DNA from: Pseudomonas zanjanensis
Lineage (GTDB): Bacteria > Pseudomonadota > Gammaproteobacteria > Pseudomonadales > Pseudomonadaceae
Direction: 5' to 3'
Assembly: GCF_014268745.2 (NCBI RefSeq)
Contig: NZ_JABWRB020000001.1
Coordinates: 992,001-1,056,000 of the forward strand
Length of the DNA: 64,000 bases
The notes under the pieces were generated by a model. It was not told the origin of the DNA. It was given only the letters and a program-made list of their open reading frames with translations, and made no database searches. This document shows, piece by piece, positions 54,187 to 63,780 of the stretch (position 1 is the stretch's first letter; each line of letters starts with the position of its first letter). The translations under genes and the position numbers were made by a program.

Positions 54187-55545
54187 TTAGCGCAGCAAAT
54201 GCACCGCCAGCCCGGCCAGGCCGCACGCCAGCAAGACCTGGATCACCCCGCGCTTGTAGCGAAACAGCGCCACGGCCGCGGCAATTGCGATGATTGCCGA
54301 TGGCCAGTCCAGGGCCCCTGCAAAACCGTTGGGCCAGAGCACGTGGTAACCGAAGAAGCACGCCAGGTTAAGGATCACTCCGACCACCGCTGCGGTAATC
54401 GCCGTCAGCGGCGCGGTGAATTTCAATGCGTTGTGGGTCGATTCCACCAGCGGGCCGCCGGCCAGGATGAACAGGAACGAGGGCAGGAACGTAAACCAGG
54501 TCACCAGCGTGGCCGCGACGGCCCCGGCAAGAAAGGCCTGTTCGGGGCCGAACACCTGCATCACGTAGCCGCCGACGAAGCCGACGAAGGCCACGACCAT
54601 GATCAGCGGCCCGGGGGTGGTTTCGCCCAGGGCCAGGCCGTCGATCATTTGTGTCGGGGTCAGCCAGCCGAAGTGTCCGACGGCGCCTTGGTAGACGTAG
54701 GGCAAAACCGCATAGGCGCCGCCGAAGGTCAACAATGCGGCCTTGGTAAAGAACCAGGCCATTTGCGTCAATGTGCCGTCCCAACCGAACACAGCGGTCA
54801 GCAGGCCCATTGGCACGACCCACAACAGCGCGCCGACGACGACCAGCCGGGCCAACCTGGTAGCGCTGAACCGGGCGTGGTCCGGGGTTGGCGTGTCGTC
54901 GTCGATCAAGGCGGGGCCGAAGGACTTGTGCTGGGTAGCGTGGCCGCCCAGGCTGAATTTGTCCGGTGCCCAGCGACCGCCGAAATAACCGACGGCAGCC
55001 GCACCCAGTACGATCAACGGGAAGGGGAGATCAAAGGCAAAGATCGCCGTGAACGATGCCGCCGCGATCGCCCACAGCCAATTGTTCTTGAGCGCGCGGG
55101 AGCCGATCCGGTGGGCGGCATGCACCACGATGGCCGTCACGGCAGGCTTGATGCCATAGAAAATACCTGCCACCACCGGCACTTCGCCAAAGGCGACGTA
55201 CAGCCACGACAAGGCGATGAGAATGAACAGTGAAGGCAGTACGAACAACGCCCCGGCGATCACGCCACCCCAACTTCGGTGCATCAACCAGCCCAGGTAG
55301 GTCGCCAGTTGCTGGGCCTCGGGCCCTGGCAGCAACATGCAGTAATTGAGGGCATGCAGGAAGCGCCGTTCGGAAATCCAGCGCCGACGTTCCACCAGTT
55401 CCTGGTGCATGATCGAGATCTGCCCCGCAGGGCCGCCGAAACTGATGAAGCCCAGTTTGAGCCAGAACCAGAACGCTTCGCGCAAGCTGACGGCGCCAGG
55501 TCGGGTCAAGGGCTGTTTGTCATCGGTTCGGGTCGATTTGCTCAT
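54187..55545 (-). CDS. chrA: chromate transporter ChrA
   Basis: 452-residue inner-membrane protein of the CHR family, long (two-domain) type. Each half carries its domain motif: FISFGGPAGQISIMHQE near residue 35 and LLTFGGAYAVLPYVYQG near 285, with PGPEAQQLATYLGW and ETTPGPLIMVVAFVG after them. About 10-12 TM segments. It exports chromate using the proton gradient. No chrB regulator is adjacent. Monocistronic. Confidence 0.95.
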   Translation of the reverse strand: MSKSTRTDDKQPLTRPGAVSLREAFWFWLKLGFISFGGPAGQISIMHQELVERRRWISERRFLHALNYCMLLPGPEAQQLATYLGWLMHRSWGGVIAGALFVLPSLFILIALSWLYVAFGEVPVVAGIFYGIKPAVTAIVVHAAHRIGSRALKNNWLWAIAAASFTAIFAFDLPFPLIVLGAAAVGYFGGRWAPDKFSLGGHATQHKSFGPALIDDDTPTPDHARFSATRLARLVVVGALLWVVPMGLLTAVFGWDGTLTQMAWFFTKAALLTFGGAYAVLPYVYQGAVGHFGWLTPTQMIDGLALGETTPGPLIMVVAFVGFVGGYVMQVFGPEQAFLAGAVAATLVTWFTFLPSFLFILAGGPLVESTHNALKFTAPLTAITAAVVGVILNLACFFGYHVLWPNGFAGALDWPSAIIAIAAAVALFRYKRGVIQVLLACGLAGLAVHLLR

Positions 55546-55795
55546 GGGCAGCGGGGCACTTAAAAGTCGAAGGCGCCCATACGTTATGGGGCGTTACGCA
55601 ATTTAGATAGCCCCCAGGAAGGTTTGCTTGTAAACACGGGTACTTCTTCATTCAGGAACGCGCATTTCAGTCGGTTGGCGGGCGGCATTTTGGATCCACT
55701 CAAGCCACCCATCGGCTCCGTTGCACAGGCAAATTGCCGCCTAACAAGCGGTAGGCTAAGCTCACGAATATTAAGGGTTATGGGCGAATTTGCTC

Positions 55796-57394
55796 ATGCT
55801 TTTGCCCCCTTCAGGAACTCGCTTGCCTATCCCCATTTACGATCCTTTCCATACCCCTGGTGGCGCCCTGAAACGCCTGCCGTTGCTCAAGGCCGCGGTG
55901 ACGTTTATCGCGGCGGTGTGCTTGTGCCTGTGCGGTTTGCTTTTCCTGCAGTTGGAGCAGTCCCGTCGCCACGATCTGGAGTCGGCCCGCATCGCCTCGG
56001 CCACCCTTACCCGGGCCATGGCCCAGCAGGCCCAGGACACCTTCCTCCAGGCCGATCTGGTCCTGGCCAGCCTGGCGGATTGGATCCAGATCGATGGGTT
56101 CGGCCCTGCGGTATTGCCACGCTTGCAACAAACCCTCGCCCGCCGCGTGCAATCGCTCGAGCAGTTGCATGGGCTGTTCCTGTTCGACAAGCACGGTCAC
56201 TGGATCACCACCTCCTTCGACTACCTGCACAGGGGAGCAGGGGTGGCGGATCGAGAGTATTTTGCTTTCCATCAACAGAATGCTTCCCTGATCGCCCATA
56301 TCGGCCCGGCGGTCCGCAGTCGGCAAAACGGCGACTGGATCATTCCGGTTTCCCGACGACTGAATGATAAAGACGGCAATTTCCAGGGCGTGTTGATGGC
56401 CGGCATCAAGATGTCCTACTTCGACCGGTTCTTTAAAAGCTTCAGCCTGGATGAGCAAGGCGAGATGGCCCTGGCTTTGTCTGACGGGACACTGTTGGCC
56501 CGTCGCCCCTTCGATGAGGCGCGGATCGGCCGCCCGTTGGACGAGGAGCATATCTACAACCATGCCCTGACCGGCGGCATGTCTGGCGATGCGATCATCC
56601 GTTCAACCATCGACGGCGTCATCAGGTTGTATGGGCACCAACATTTGCAGGCTTATCCGTTGGTGGTCACCGCCGCGATGTCCGAAGAGGCGATTCTCGC
56701 GGGCTGGCACGACCGGGCTTTCCAATCCAGCCTCATCGTGGGCTTGGTGGTCCTGGGCATCTGCTTGTTCGGCTGGGTATTCGTGCGCCAGGTCCGTAAC
56801 AGCGAAAAGATCGAGGCGGACTTGCGCAAGGCCCAGGAAGCCTTGGAACTGATTGCCACTCACGACAGCCTCACCGGGCTGGCGAACCGGCGGTTGTTCG
56901 AGCGGGCCCTGGATATCGAGTTCGGCCGGGGCGCCCGTCAGCGCAGCCCCTTGAGCCTGATAATGCTCGACATCGATTTCTTCAAGCACTACAACGACGC
57001 CTATGGGCATGTGGCCGGGGATCATTGCCTGGCGGAAGTGGCCAAGGTGCTCAAGAGTTGTTGCCATCGCAAGGCCGACCTGGCGGTACGGTATGGCGGC
57101 GAAGAGTTTGCCGTGCTGTTGCCTGACACCAATCTTTCGGGGGCCATGGCGTTGGCCGAGCAGATCCGGCGCACTGTCATCGACAGGCACATCACCCATT
57201 CCGGCTCCCCGACCGGCTACCTCACGGTGAGCCTGGGCTGCTATGCCTTTGTGCCCAGCAGCCTGGACAGCATCGAAGTCTTCATCCAGCGCGCCGATGC
57301 GGCGCTTTACCAGGCCAAGCACAGCGGCCGCAACCGGGTGGCGGTGTTATCGACCGAAGGCGGGTTCGACAGCTTGGCGCGCTCGGATCGTTGA
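55796..57394 (+). CDS. membrane diguanylate cyclase (Cache-GGDEF)
   Basis: 532 residues from ATG 55796 (a TTG at 55790 also fits). TM1 near 30-50, a periplasmic Cache-like sensor to about 290 (with FLFDKHGHWITTSFDY and DREYFAFHQQN), TM2 near 308-330, a short linker and a GGDEF domain with active site RYGGEEFAVLLP near residue 434. Makes c-di-GMP. The I-site RxxD is not obvious. Next to a second c-di-GMP enzyme on the same strand, 204 bases away, so regulation may be separate. Confidence 0.9.
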   Translation: MLLPPSGTRLPIPIYDPFHTPGGALKRLPLLKAAVTFIAAVCLCLCGLLFLQLEQSRRHDLESARIASATLTRAMAQQAQDTFLQADLVLASLADWIQIDGFGPAVLPRLQQTLARRVQSLEQLHGLFLFDKHGHWITTSFDYLHRGAGVADREYFAFHQQNASLIAHIGPAVRSRQNGDWIIPVSRRLNDKDGNFQGVLMAGIKMSYFDRFFKSFSLDEQGEMALALSDGTLLARRPFDEARIGRPLDEEHIYNHALTGGMSGDAIIRSTIDGVIRLYGHQHLQAYPLVVTAAMSEEAILAGWHDRAFQSSLIVGLVVLGICLFGWVFVRQVRNSEKIEADLRKAQEALELIATHDSLTGLANRRLFERALDIEFGRGARQRSPLSLIMLDIDFFKHYNDAYGHVAGDHCLAEVAKVLKSCCHRKADLAVRYGGEEFAVLLPDTNLSGAMALAEQIRRTVIDRHITHSGSPTGYLTVSLGCYAFVPSSLDSIEVFIQRADAALYQAKHSGRNRVAVLSTEGGFDSLARSDR

Positions 57395-57598
57395 GATCGG
57401 TTGGAATCATCGGCAGCCTGCCACGGTCAACTATTCAGGCATCGCGCGGGCGGGTCTCAAGCAGCGTGTAGGCTCTTTCGCAAAACACCGTGGGCTCGCC
57501 AACGGATCGAGCAGTGGCTGCTAAGGTTAGGAGCGACTGGCCCCGGTCCTTATCTTCCCAGGCACCGAGGCCAGCGTTGACAGGATAGGAGCAGGTCA

Positions 57599-60175
57599 AT
57601 GGATTCCACTGCCGATACCCCTTCAGGCACCGCACGTCACACCCCCATTACTCGTCGCCTGGTCGTGGCCGTCGCGGGACTGTTTGTCCTGGGCGTCCTG
57701 GTGGCGATCGCCGCGCTGTTCAACATCGCGCAAAAGCTCGACGCGGAGGACGTGCGCAAGACGCATTTCTATATCGAGCGCGCCCTCGAGAATCGCATCA
57801 CCGCATCGAAAAACTACATTGCCAGTTATGCCTATTGGACCACGGCTTATGACCACCTCAACGGTGAAGTCAATGTGCAGTGGGCCTACGCCGAACAGAA
57901 CATGGGCAAGACCCTGTTCACCAATGACGAATACGAAGGCGTGTTTGTCATCGATCGGCAACGCACCAAATATGCTGTGGTGCGTGGACGCAATGTCGAG
58001 GATGACGCCTCGGTTTATATGGACACGCCGCTGGCCGAGCTGGTGGGCCAACTCCAGGCACAGCCCGACCTGACGATGTCGACGATCCGCTACACATTGT
58101 TCGAGGGCTGGCCGGCCGTCGTCACGGCGTCGGTGATCCTGCCCAACGACGAAAGGCCCCAGGTCGAGGCCAAAGGCACCTCGGTGTTGCTGTTCGTCGA
58201 CCAACTGACCCCCGTCAAGCTGCGCAAGATGGGCAAGAGTTATGGCCTCACCGACTTGAATCTCAAGAAAGACACCGAGCTCGAGCCCGGCCAGCCGGCC
58301 GTGCCGCTGGACAGTACCGGCTACAGCCTGGTGTCCCGACTCGAGCGTCCGGGCCAGCAATTGCTCTGGTCCCTGGTGCCGCCGCTGGGGGCCGCGCTGT
58401 TGATCCTGGCCCTGCTGACCGCTTACTTCTTTCGTTATGCGTTGCGCACGGCACGGCATGTGGACGCCAGTTACGACAGCCTGGAAAGGTCCGCGCACGC
58501 CCTCGAGGCCAGCGAGGAGCGCTTCCGGGCCGTGGCCGAGGCGGCTTCCGACTGGATCTGGGAAATCGACGGGCAGCAGCGCATCACGTACCTGTCGGCG
58601 CGTTTCAATACGGTCACCGGGTTTTCCGACCAGCAATGGCTGGGGCAGGACATCGAGCAACTGCTGTATTGCGACACCACGCCAATCGCCCTTTGGCTGG
58701 GCAAGCTGACGGAGGAGCAGAGCACCAGCAACTTGCGCTGCTCCTACCGTGATCATTCCGGGCAATTGCGTTTCTGTCGCGTGTCGGCACGCCCGATCTA
58801 CACCAAGACCGAAGTGGTGGGCTATCGCGGTACGGCCAGTGACATCACCGATGAAGTGGCGGCCCATGCCCAGGTCCAGCATCTGTCGATGCACGATGCA
58901 CTGACCGGCTTGCCGAACCGCAACAAGCTGGCGCGGTACCTGGATGATGCGCTGGTGGCCAAGGAACATGCCGCCCCCCTGACGTTACTGATGGTGGACT
59001 TGGACAACTTCAAACCAATCAACGATTCCCTTGGCCACCCGGCCGGCGACGCGGTGTTGCTGGAAGTGGCTCAGCGGCTGCGTGACAGCACCCGCGAGCA
59101 AGACCTGGTGGCGCGGCTGGGGGGCGACGAGTTCGTGGTGGTGCTCAACGGCATGGAGCACACCACGGAAATCGATCGATTCTGTGAGCGGTTGATCGAC
59201 AGCTTGCAGCAGCCGATCCTCTACGAAACCCATTCGCTGCACATCGGTGCCAGCATCGGCATCGCCGTCAGTCGTCGTCAGGGTTATGTGCCCGGTGAAC
59301 TGATCCGCTGCGCCGACATTGCCTTGTACCAGGCCAAGTCAGAGGGCAAGAGAACCTGGTGCTATTTCGCCTCGCAAATGAACGATCAGATCCAGCACCG
59401 TCGCCAACTGGAAAGCGACCTGCGCCAGGCCGTGAAGAAAAATGAATTCGTCCTGCATTTCCAGCCGCGCTACACCGTCGATGGTCGGGAGATCGTGGCG
59501 GTCGAGGCGTTGGTTCGCTGGCAGCATCCAACGCAAGGCTTGTTGGGCCCCGATGCCTTTATTCCGTTGGCCGAGCAAACCGACCTGATTGTCCCGCTGT
59601 CGCGTTGGGTGTTGCGTGAGGCCTGCGAAACCGCGCTGACCTGGCCGGGGGAATTGATGGTGTCGGTCAACCTGTCGCCGGCGCAGTTCGAGCGCAGCGA
59701 CGTGGTGGAAGATGTGCGACAGGTGTTGATCGAAACCCGTTTCCCGGCGAGTCGCCTGGAGCTCGAGATCACTGAAAACGTGATGCTCAACGACGTCGAT
59801 GGCGCCCTGCAGGTCATGAATGCCCTGAAGGAACTGGGCGTGCGCTTGAACATGGATGACTTCGGTACTGGTTATTCGTCCTTGGGTTACCTGCGCACCT
59901 ATCCATTCGACGGCATCAAGATCGACAAGCGCTTCATCGCCTCCATGAGCAACAGCAGCAACGACCGCGCCGTGGTGCAGGCGATCATCAACCTGGGCAA
60001 GGCCATGGGGCTGACGGTCACTGCCGAAGGCGTGGAAACCCTGGCCCAGCTCGGTTCATTGGGCTCGGACCAATGCCACGAGGTACAAGGCTATTTCCTC
60101 AGCCGGCCGATCGATAAACAGGCTTTTGCACAGTTGCTGGAGAACGGTCAGCCCTTACCGAAAACCGGCTCTTGA
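57599..60175 (+). CDS. CHASE4-PAS-GGDEF-EAL protein
   Basis: 858-residue membrane protein of c-di-GMP signalling. TM1 about 21-43, CHASE4-like periplasmic domain about 47-250 (SYAYWTTAYDHLNG), TM2 about 262-284, PAS about 305-420, GGDEF with intact GGDEF motif near 508, EAL near 605-850 with VEALVRW near 635, NMDDFGTGYSSLGYL and KIDKRFI. All EAL catalytic residues seem intact (ETEN-type ITENVM, DDFGTGYS, GVET), so both synthase and phosphodiesterase activity are possible. ATG 57599 follows aggagcag. Confidence 0.92.
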   Translation: MDSTADTPSGTARHTPITRRLVVAVAGLFVLGVLVAIAALFNIAQKLDAEDVRKTHFYIERALENRITASKNYIASYAYWTTAYDHLNGEVNVQWAYAEQNMGKTLFTNDEYEGVFVIDRQRTKYAVVRGRNVEDDASVYMDTPLAELVGQLQAQPDLTMSTIRYTLFEGWPAVVTASVILPNDERPQVEAKGTSVLLFVDQLTPVKLRKMGKSYGLTDLNLKKDTELEPGQPAVPLDSTGYSLVSRLERPGQQLLWSLVPPLGAALLILALLTAYFFRYALRTARHVDASYDSLERSAHALEASEERFRAVAEAASDWIWEIDGQQRITYLSARFNTVTGFSDQQWLGQDIEQLLYCDTTPIALWLGKLTEEQSTSNLRCSYRDHSGQLRFCRVSARPIYTKTEVVGYRGTASDITDEVAAHAQVQHLSMHDALTGLPNRNKLARYLDDALVAKEHAAPLTLLMVDLDNFKPINDSLGHPAGDAVLLEVAQRLRDSTREQDLVARLGGDEFVVVLNGMEHTTEIDRFCERLIDSLQQPILYETHSLHIGASIGIAVSRRQGYVPGELIRCADIALYQAKSEGKRTWCYFASQMNDQIQHRRQLESDLRQAVKKNEFVLHFQPRYTVDGREIVAVEALVRWQHPTQGLLGPDAFIPLAEQTDLIVPLSRWVLREACETALTWPGELMVSVNLSPAQFERSDVVEDVRQVLIETRFPASRLELEITENVMLNDVDGALQVMNALKELGVRLNMDDFGTGYSSLGYLRTYPFDGIKIDKRFIASMSNSSNDRAVVQAIINLGKAMGLTVTAEGVETLAQLGSLGSDQCHEVQGYFLSRPIDKQAFAQLLENGQPLPKTGS

Positions 60176-60245
60176 AGACTCGTTGCAACCACCGCGACGG
60201 GTTGACGGTCACAGCCAGTAACGTGGTATTTCGAGTAAGGGTCCT

Positions 60246-61040
60246 ATGAAAAACCTGCGGATCGCAACCTTCAACATCAATGGCATCCGGGCCCGGCTGC
60301 CCAACCTGCTGGAATGGCTGAAGCGGGAGAAACCCGACATTGCCTGTTTGCAGGAGCTCAAGGCGGGGGACAAGGACTTCCCGGCGGCGGAGCTGGAGTC
60401 GGTGGGGTATGGGGCGATCTGGCACGGTCAGGCGTCGTGGAACGGTGTCGCGATCCTGGCCCGCGGTGCGCAGCCATTGGAGAGCCGCCGAGGCTTGCCC
60501 GGCGGGGACGACGACAGTCACAGTCGCTATCTGGAGGCGGCGGTGCATGGCGTGTTGGTAGGGTGCCTTTACTTGCCCAACGGCAATCCGCAACCGGGTC
60601 CCAAGTTTGACTACAAGCTGGCCTGGTTCGAACGGCTGATCGACTATGCCCAAGGGTTGCAGGCCAGTGATCATCCCGTAGTGCTGGCCGGTGACTACAA
60701 TGTGGTGCCCACCGACATGGACATCTACAACCCGCGCTCCTGGCTCAAGGATGCGCTGTTGCAACCCGAAAGCCGGGAATGCTACCAGCGCTTGTTGGAC
60801 CAGGGCTGGACCGATTCGCTGCGCCACCTTTATCCGGAGGAGCGGATCTACACCTTCTGGGACTATTTCCGCCAGCACTGGCAGAAGAACTCCGGGCTGC
60901 GCATCGATCACCTGTTGCTCAACCCGGCCGCCAGCGCCTACCTGAGCGAGGCGGGCGTGGATGCCTGGGTCAGGAACCAGCCCCACCCCAGCGATCATGC
61001 ACCCACCTGGATCCGGCTGGCTTCGCGCAAACAGCGCTGA
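60246..61040 (+). CDS. xthA: exodeoxyribonuclease III (XthA-like)
   Basis: 264-residue AP endonuclease/3' exonuclease of the exonuclease III family. Metal and catalytic residues: NINGIRA (10-16), Glu37 in LQELKA, Asp150/Asn152 in AGDYNVVP, Asp221 in RIDHLLL and Ser249-Asp250-His251. Base-excision repair role. ATG 60246 follows gagtaagg. Followed by the arylamine N-acetyltransferase gene on the same strand, 101 bases away. Confidence 0.94.
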   Translation: MKNLRIATFNINGIRARLPNLLEWLKREKPDIACLQELKAGDKDFPAAELESVGYGAIWHGQASWNGVAILARGAQPLESRRGLPGGDDDSHSRYLEAAVHGVLVGCLYLPNGNPQPGPKFDYKLAWFERLIDYAQGLQASDHPVVLAGDYNVVPTDMDIYNPRSWLKDALLQPESRECYQRLLDQGWTDSLRHLYPEERIYTFWDYFRQHWQKNSGLRIDHLLLNPAASAYLSEAGVDAWVRNQPHPSDHAPTWIRLASRKQR

Positions 61041-61141
61041 CCGGGGGCGATTGTTGTCTCTGTGAGGGGAATGCCTTATACCTGGCGCCCAATAGCAGTG
61101 CGCTTGTGAGCGCTGCGCCGACCCTGGAAAAGGACACCCTC

Positions 61142-61966
61142 ATGAGCCATCCCCAACTGAGCGATACGGCTCGTTATCTGCGGCGCCTGGGTTTCGACGC
61201 ACCACCGGCGCCGACCCTCGACACCTTGCGTCAACTGCAAGGGCGCCATACTGCCGAATTCCCCTTTGAAACCCTGTCGACGTTGCTGCGTCAGCCCGTG
61301 CCCATCGACCTTGAATCGGTCGAGCGCAAGGTTTTCGAAGAGGGGCGCGGCGGCTATTGCTATGAACTCAACCAGCTGTTCCTGGCGCTGTTGCAAGCAC
61401 TGGGTTACGACGCCCGCGGCATCACCGGGCGCGTGGTGATGAATGCGCCTGAGGGCGCCTGGACCGCCCGGACCCATCGGCTGAGCCTGGTGACGATTGA
61501 GGGTGTGCGCTACATCACCGACGTCGGCTTTGGCGGCATGGTGCCCACCGCGCCGCTGTTGCTCGATAGTCGTGAGGCCCAGGTCACGCCCCATGAGCTG
61601 TACCGCATCGAGACCCACGCGGACGGTTACTTATTGCGCGCCAACGTCGCCGACGAATGGCGACCGATGTACCTTTTCGACCTGCAGCGCCAGGAAGACA
61701 TCGACTACACCGTCGGCAATTGGTACGTCTGCAATCACCCTGAGTCGCCGTTCATGGGCCGGTTGATGGTGGCCCGCACCGGCGACGGGTTGCGCAAGAC
61801 CCTTAACGGCAACAGCTATGCCGTACACCGGATAGGGCAGGAGAGTGAGCGACGCGTGATCCTTGATGCCGATGAGTTGATCGATTTGCTGGAGCAGGAG
61901 TTCAGCCTGCGCGTACCGCCGCGCGAGCTGTTGCGGCCCGCGGTGGTGGGGTTGCTGCAGTCATAA
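61142..61966 (+). CDS. nat: arylamine N-acetyltransferase
   Basis: 274 residues from ATG 61142 (MSHPQLSDTARYLRRLG). Catalytic triad Cys73 (GRGGYCYELN), His112 (TARTHRLSL) and Asp127 (ITDVGFGG), the standard NAT set. Transfers acetyl from acetyl-CoA to arylamines or hydrazines. The upstream frame to 60779 overlaps xthA and lacks the NAT start. ggaaaagga-type site precedes ATG. Confidence 0.93.
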   Translation: MSHPQLSDTARYLRRLGFDAPPAPTLDTLRQLQGRHTAEFPFETLSTLLRQPVPIDLESVERKVFEEGRGGYCYELNQLFLALLQALGYDARGITGRVVMNAPEGAWTARTHRLSLVTIEGVRYITDVGFGGMVPTAPLLLDSREAQVTPHELYRIETHADGYLLRANVADEWRPMYLFDLQRQEDIDYTVGNWYVCNHPESPFMGRLMVARTGDGLRKTLNGNSYAVHRIGQESERRVILDADELIDLLEQEFSLRVPPRELLRPAVVGLLQS

Positions 61967-62008
61967 AAGGCGCTGGGCCGGGGCGCTGTTCCTGATGGGC
62001 ATGCAACA

Positions 62009-62022
62009 AGTTGTATACAACT
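62009..62022. promoter_or_regulatory. perfect 14-bp palindrome, probable operator
   Basis: agttgtatacaact lies 68 bases before the NCS2 permease start. The TTGTATACAA core is typical for GntR/FadR-type regulators; no regulator gene is adjacent, so the partner is unknown. Confidence 0.65.
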
Positions 62023-62089
62023 CTATGGACATTTGTCCCGAGTTTTGAATACAGTGTGCCCATAACAAAAAACAGGGAATCCCCGAACC

Positions 62090-63610
62090 ATGAAAACGCC
62101 CCATGTTTCACTCCCACGGCCCGAGGACGAAAACCTCGGCGTCGGCGCGAATATGGCTTACGGCCTGCAACATGTGTTGACCATGTACGGTGGCATCGTC
62201 GCCGTGCCGTTGATCATCGGCCAGGCGGCCGGGCTGTCGCCGGCGGACATCGGTCTGTTGATTGCCGCGTCGTTGTTCGCGGGAGGCCTGGCCACCTTGC
62301 TGCAAACCCTCGGCCTGCCGTTTTTCGGCTGCCAACTGCCCTTGGTGCAGGGCGTATCGTTTTCGGGCGTCGCGACCATGGTGGCGATTGTCGGCAGTGG
62401 CGGGGAGGGGGGCTTTCAAGCCATCCTCGGCGCGGTGATCGCAGCGTCCCTGATTGGTTTGCTGATCACTCCGGTGTTTTCTCGCATCACCCGGTTCTTT
62501 CCGCCACTGGTCACGGGCATTGTGATTACCACCATCGGCCTGACCTTGATGCCGGTGGCGGTGCGTTGGGCGATGGGCGGCAACAGCCACGCCGCCGATT
62601 TCGGCAGCATGGCGAACATTGGCCTGGCCGCGGTGACCCTGGTGCTGGTACTGCTGCTGAGCAAGATGGGCAGCGCAACCATCTCGCGGCTGTCGATTCT
62701 GTTGGCGATGGTCATCGGTACGGTCATCGCGGTGTTCCTCGGCATGGCGGACTTTTCGTCGGTCAGCCAAGGCCCGATGTTCGGCTTCCCGACGCCGTTC
62801 CATTTCGGCATGCCGACATTCCATATCGCCGCGATCCTGTCGATGTGCATTGTGATCATGGTGACCTTGGTGGAAACCTCTGCCGACATCCTGGCGGTGG
62901 GCGAAATCATCGACACCAAGGTCGATTCGAGGCGTCTGGGCAACGGTCTGCGGGCCGACATGCTGTCGAGCATGATCGCGCCGATCTTCGGTTCCTTCAC
63001 CCAGAGTGCCTTCGCCCAGAACGTCGGACTGGTGGCGGTCACCGGGATCAAGAGCCGTTTCGTGGTGGCAACCGGCGGGGTGTTCCTGGTAGTACTCGGC
63101 CTGCTGCCGTTCATGGGCCGAGTGATCGCCGCGGTGCCGACCTCGGTGCTGGGCGGTGCCGGCATCGTATTGTTTGGCACGGTGGCGGCCAGTGGCATTC
63201 GCACGCTGTCGAAAGTCGACTACCGCAACAACGTCAACCTGATCATCGTCGCCACTTCTATCGGCTTCGGCATGATTCCCATCGCCGCACCGAACTTCTA
63301 CGATCATTTCCCGAGCTGGTTCGCGACCATCTTCCATTCAGGCATCAGTTCCTCGGCGATCATGGCGATCATGCTGAACCTGGCGTTCAACCACTTCACC
63401 ACGGGCAATTCCGACCAACAGTCAGTCTTCGCCGCCGGCACCGAGCGGGTGTTGCGCTACCAGGACTTGGCAGCGCTGCGCGAAGGCGATTATTTCAGCG
63501 ACGGCAAGCTGCATGATTGTGACGGCAACGAGATTCCGGTGGTAGCGGAGCCTGTGCACGAACCGGCGGAACATGGGCCGAGCCGACTGAAAAGCAGTGA
63601 GCACGTCTGA
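62090..63610 (+). CDS. NCS2-family nucleobase:cation symporter (xanthine/urate type)
   Basis: 506 residues with about 13-14 TM segments. NCS2 family marks: GLQHVLTMYGGIVAVPLIIG in TM1, the FQ/PLVQGVSFSG in TM3, VETSADILAVGEI in TM8, and QSAFAQNVGLVAVTGIKSR, the QNxGxxxxT(R/K) NCS2 signature. Likely carries xanthine, uric acid or a related purine. Long hydrophilic C-terminal tail (about 55 residues). aacaggga precedes ATG. A palindromic operator lies upstream. Confidence 0.92.
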   Translation: MKTPHVSLPRPEDENLGVGANMAYGLQHVLTMYGGIVAVPLIIGQAAGLSPADIGLLIAASLFAGGLATLLQTLGLPFFGCQLPLVQGVSFSGVATMVAIVGSGGEGGFQAILGAVIAASLIGLLITPVFSRITRFFPPLVTGIVITTIGLTLMPVAVRWAMGGNSHAADFGSMANIGLAAVTLVLVLLLSKMGSATISRLSILLAMVIGTVIAVFLGMADFSSVSQGPMFGFPTPFHFGMPTFHIAAILSMCIVIMVTLVETSADILAVGEIIDTKVDSRRLGNGLRADMLSSMIAPIFGSFTQSAFAQNVGLVAVTGIKSRFVVATGGVFLVVLGLLPFMGRVIAAVPTSVLGGAGIVLFGTVAASGIRTLSKVDYRNNVNLIIVATSIGFGMIPIAAPNFYDHFPSWFATIFHSGISSSAIMAIMLNLAFNHFTTGNSDQQSVFAAGTERVLRYQDLAALREGDYFSDGKLHDCDGNEIPVVAEPVHEPAEHGPSRLKSSEHV

Positions 63611-63618
63611 CAAAGCCC

Positions 63619-63709
63619 TGTGGCGAGGGAGCTTGCTCCCGCTGGACGGGAAGCTGCCCTGTTTTAGGACTGCTGCGCAGCCCAGCGGGAGCAAGCTCCC
63701 TCGCCACAA
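63619..63709. repeat. REPIN after the NCS2 permease
   Basis: tgtggcgagggagcttgctc ... gagcaagctccctcgccaca, inverted pair with an inner gctgcgcagc palindrome. Confidence 0.88.
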
Positions 63710-63728
63710 TGGTTATCCCGCGGACATG

Positions 63729-63762
63729 AAAAAGCCTGTGATCAATGATCACAGGCTTTTTT
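63729..63762. terminator. bidirectional terminator at the right end
   Basis: aaaaagcctgtgatcaatga then tcacaggcttttt: A-run, 11-bp stem, T-run, between the permease and the convergent Tyr/Pro-rich gene. Confidence 0.92.
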
Positions 63763-63780
63763 GTGTTACTCGGAGGCGGG

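Noticed and set aside
55624..56367. plus-strand frame before the Cache-GGDEF gene
   Set aside because: It overlaps the real gene in another frame and has Pro/Arg-rich shadow composition.
62108..63337. 409-codon minus-strand frame
   Set aside because: Antisense to the NCS2 permease; low-complexity Arg/His/Gln composition and no ribosome site.
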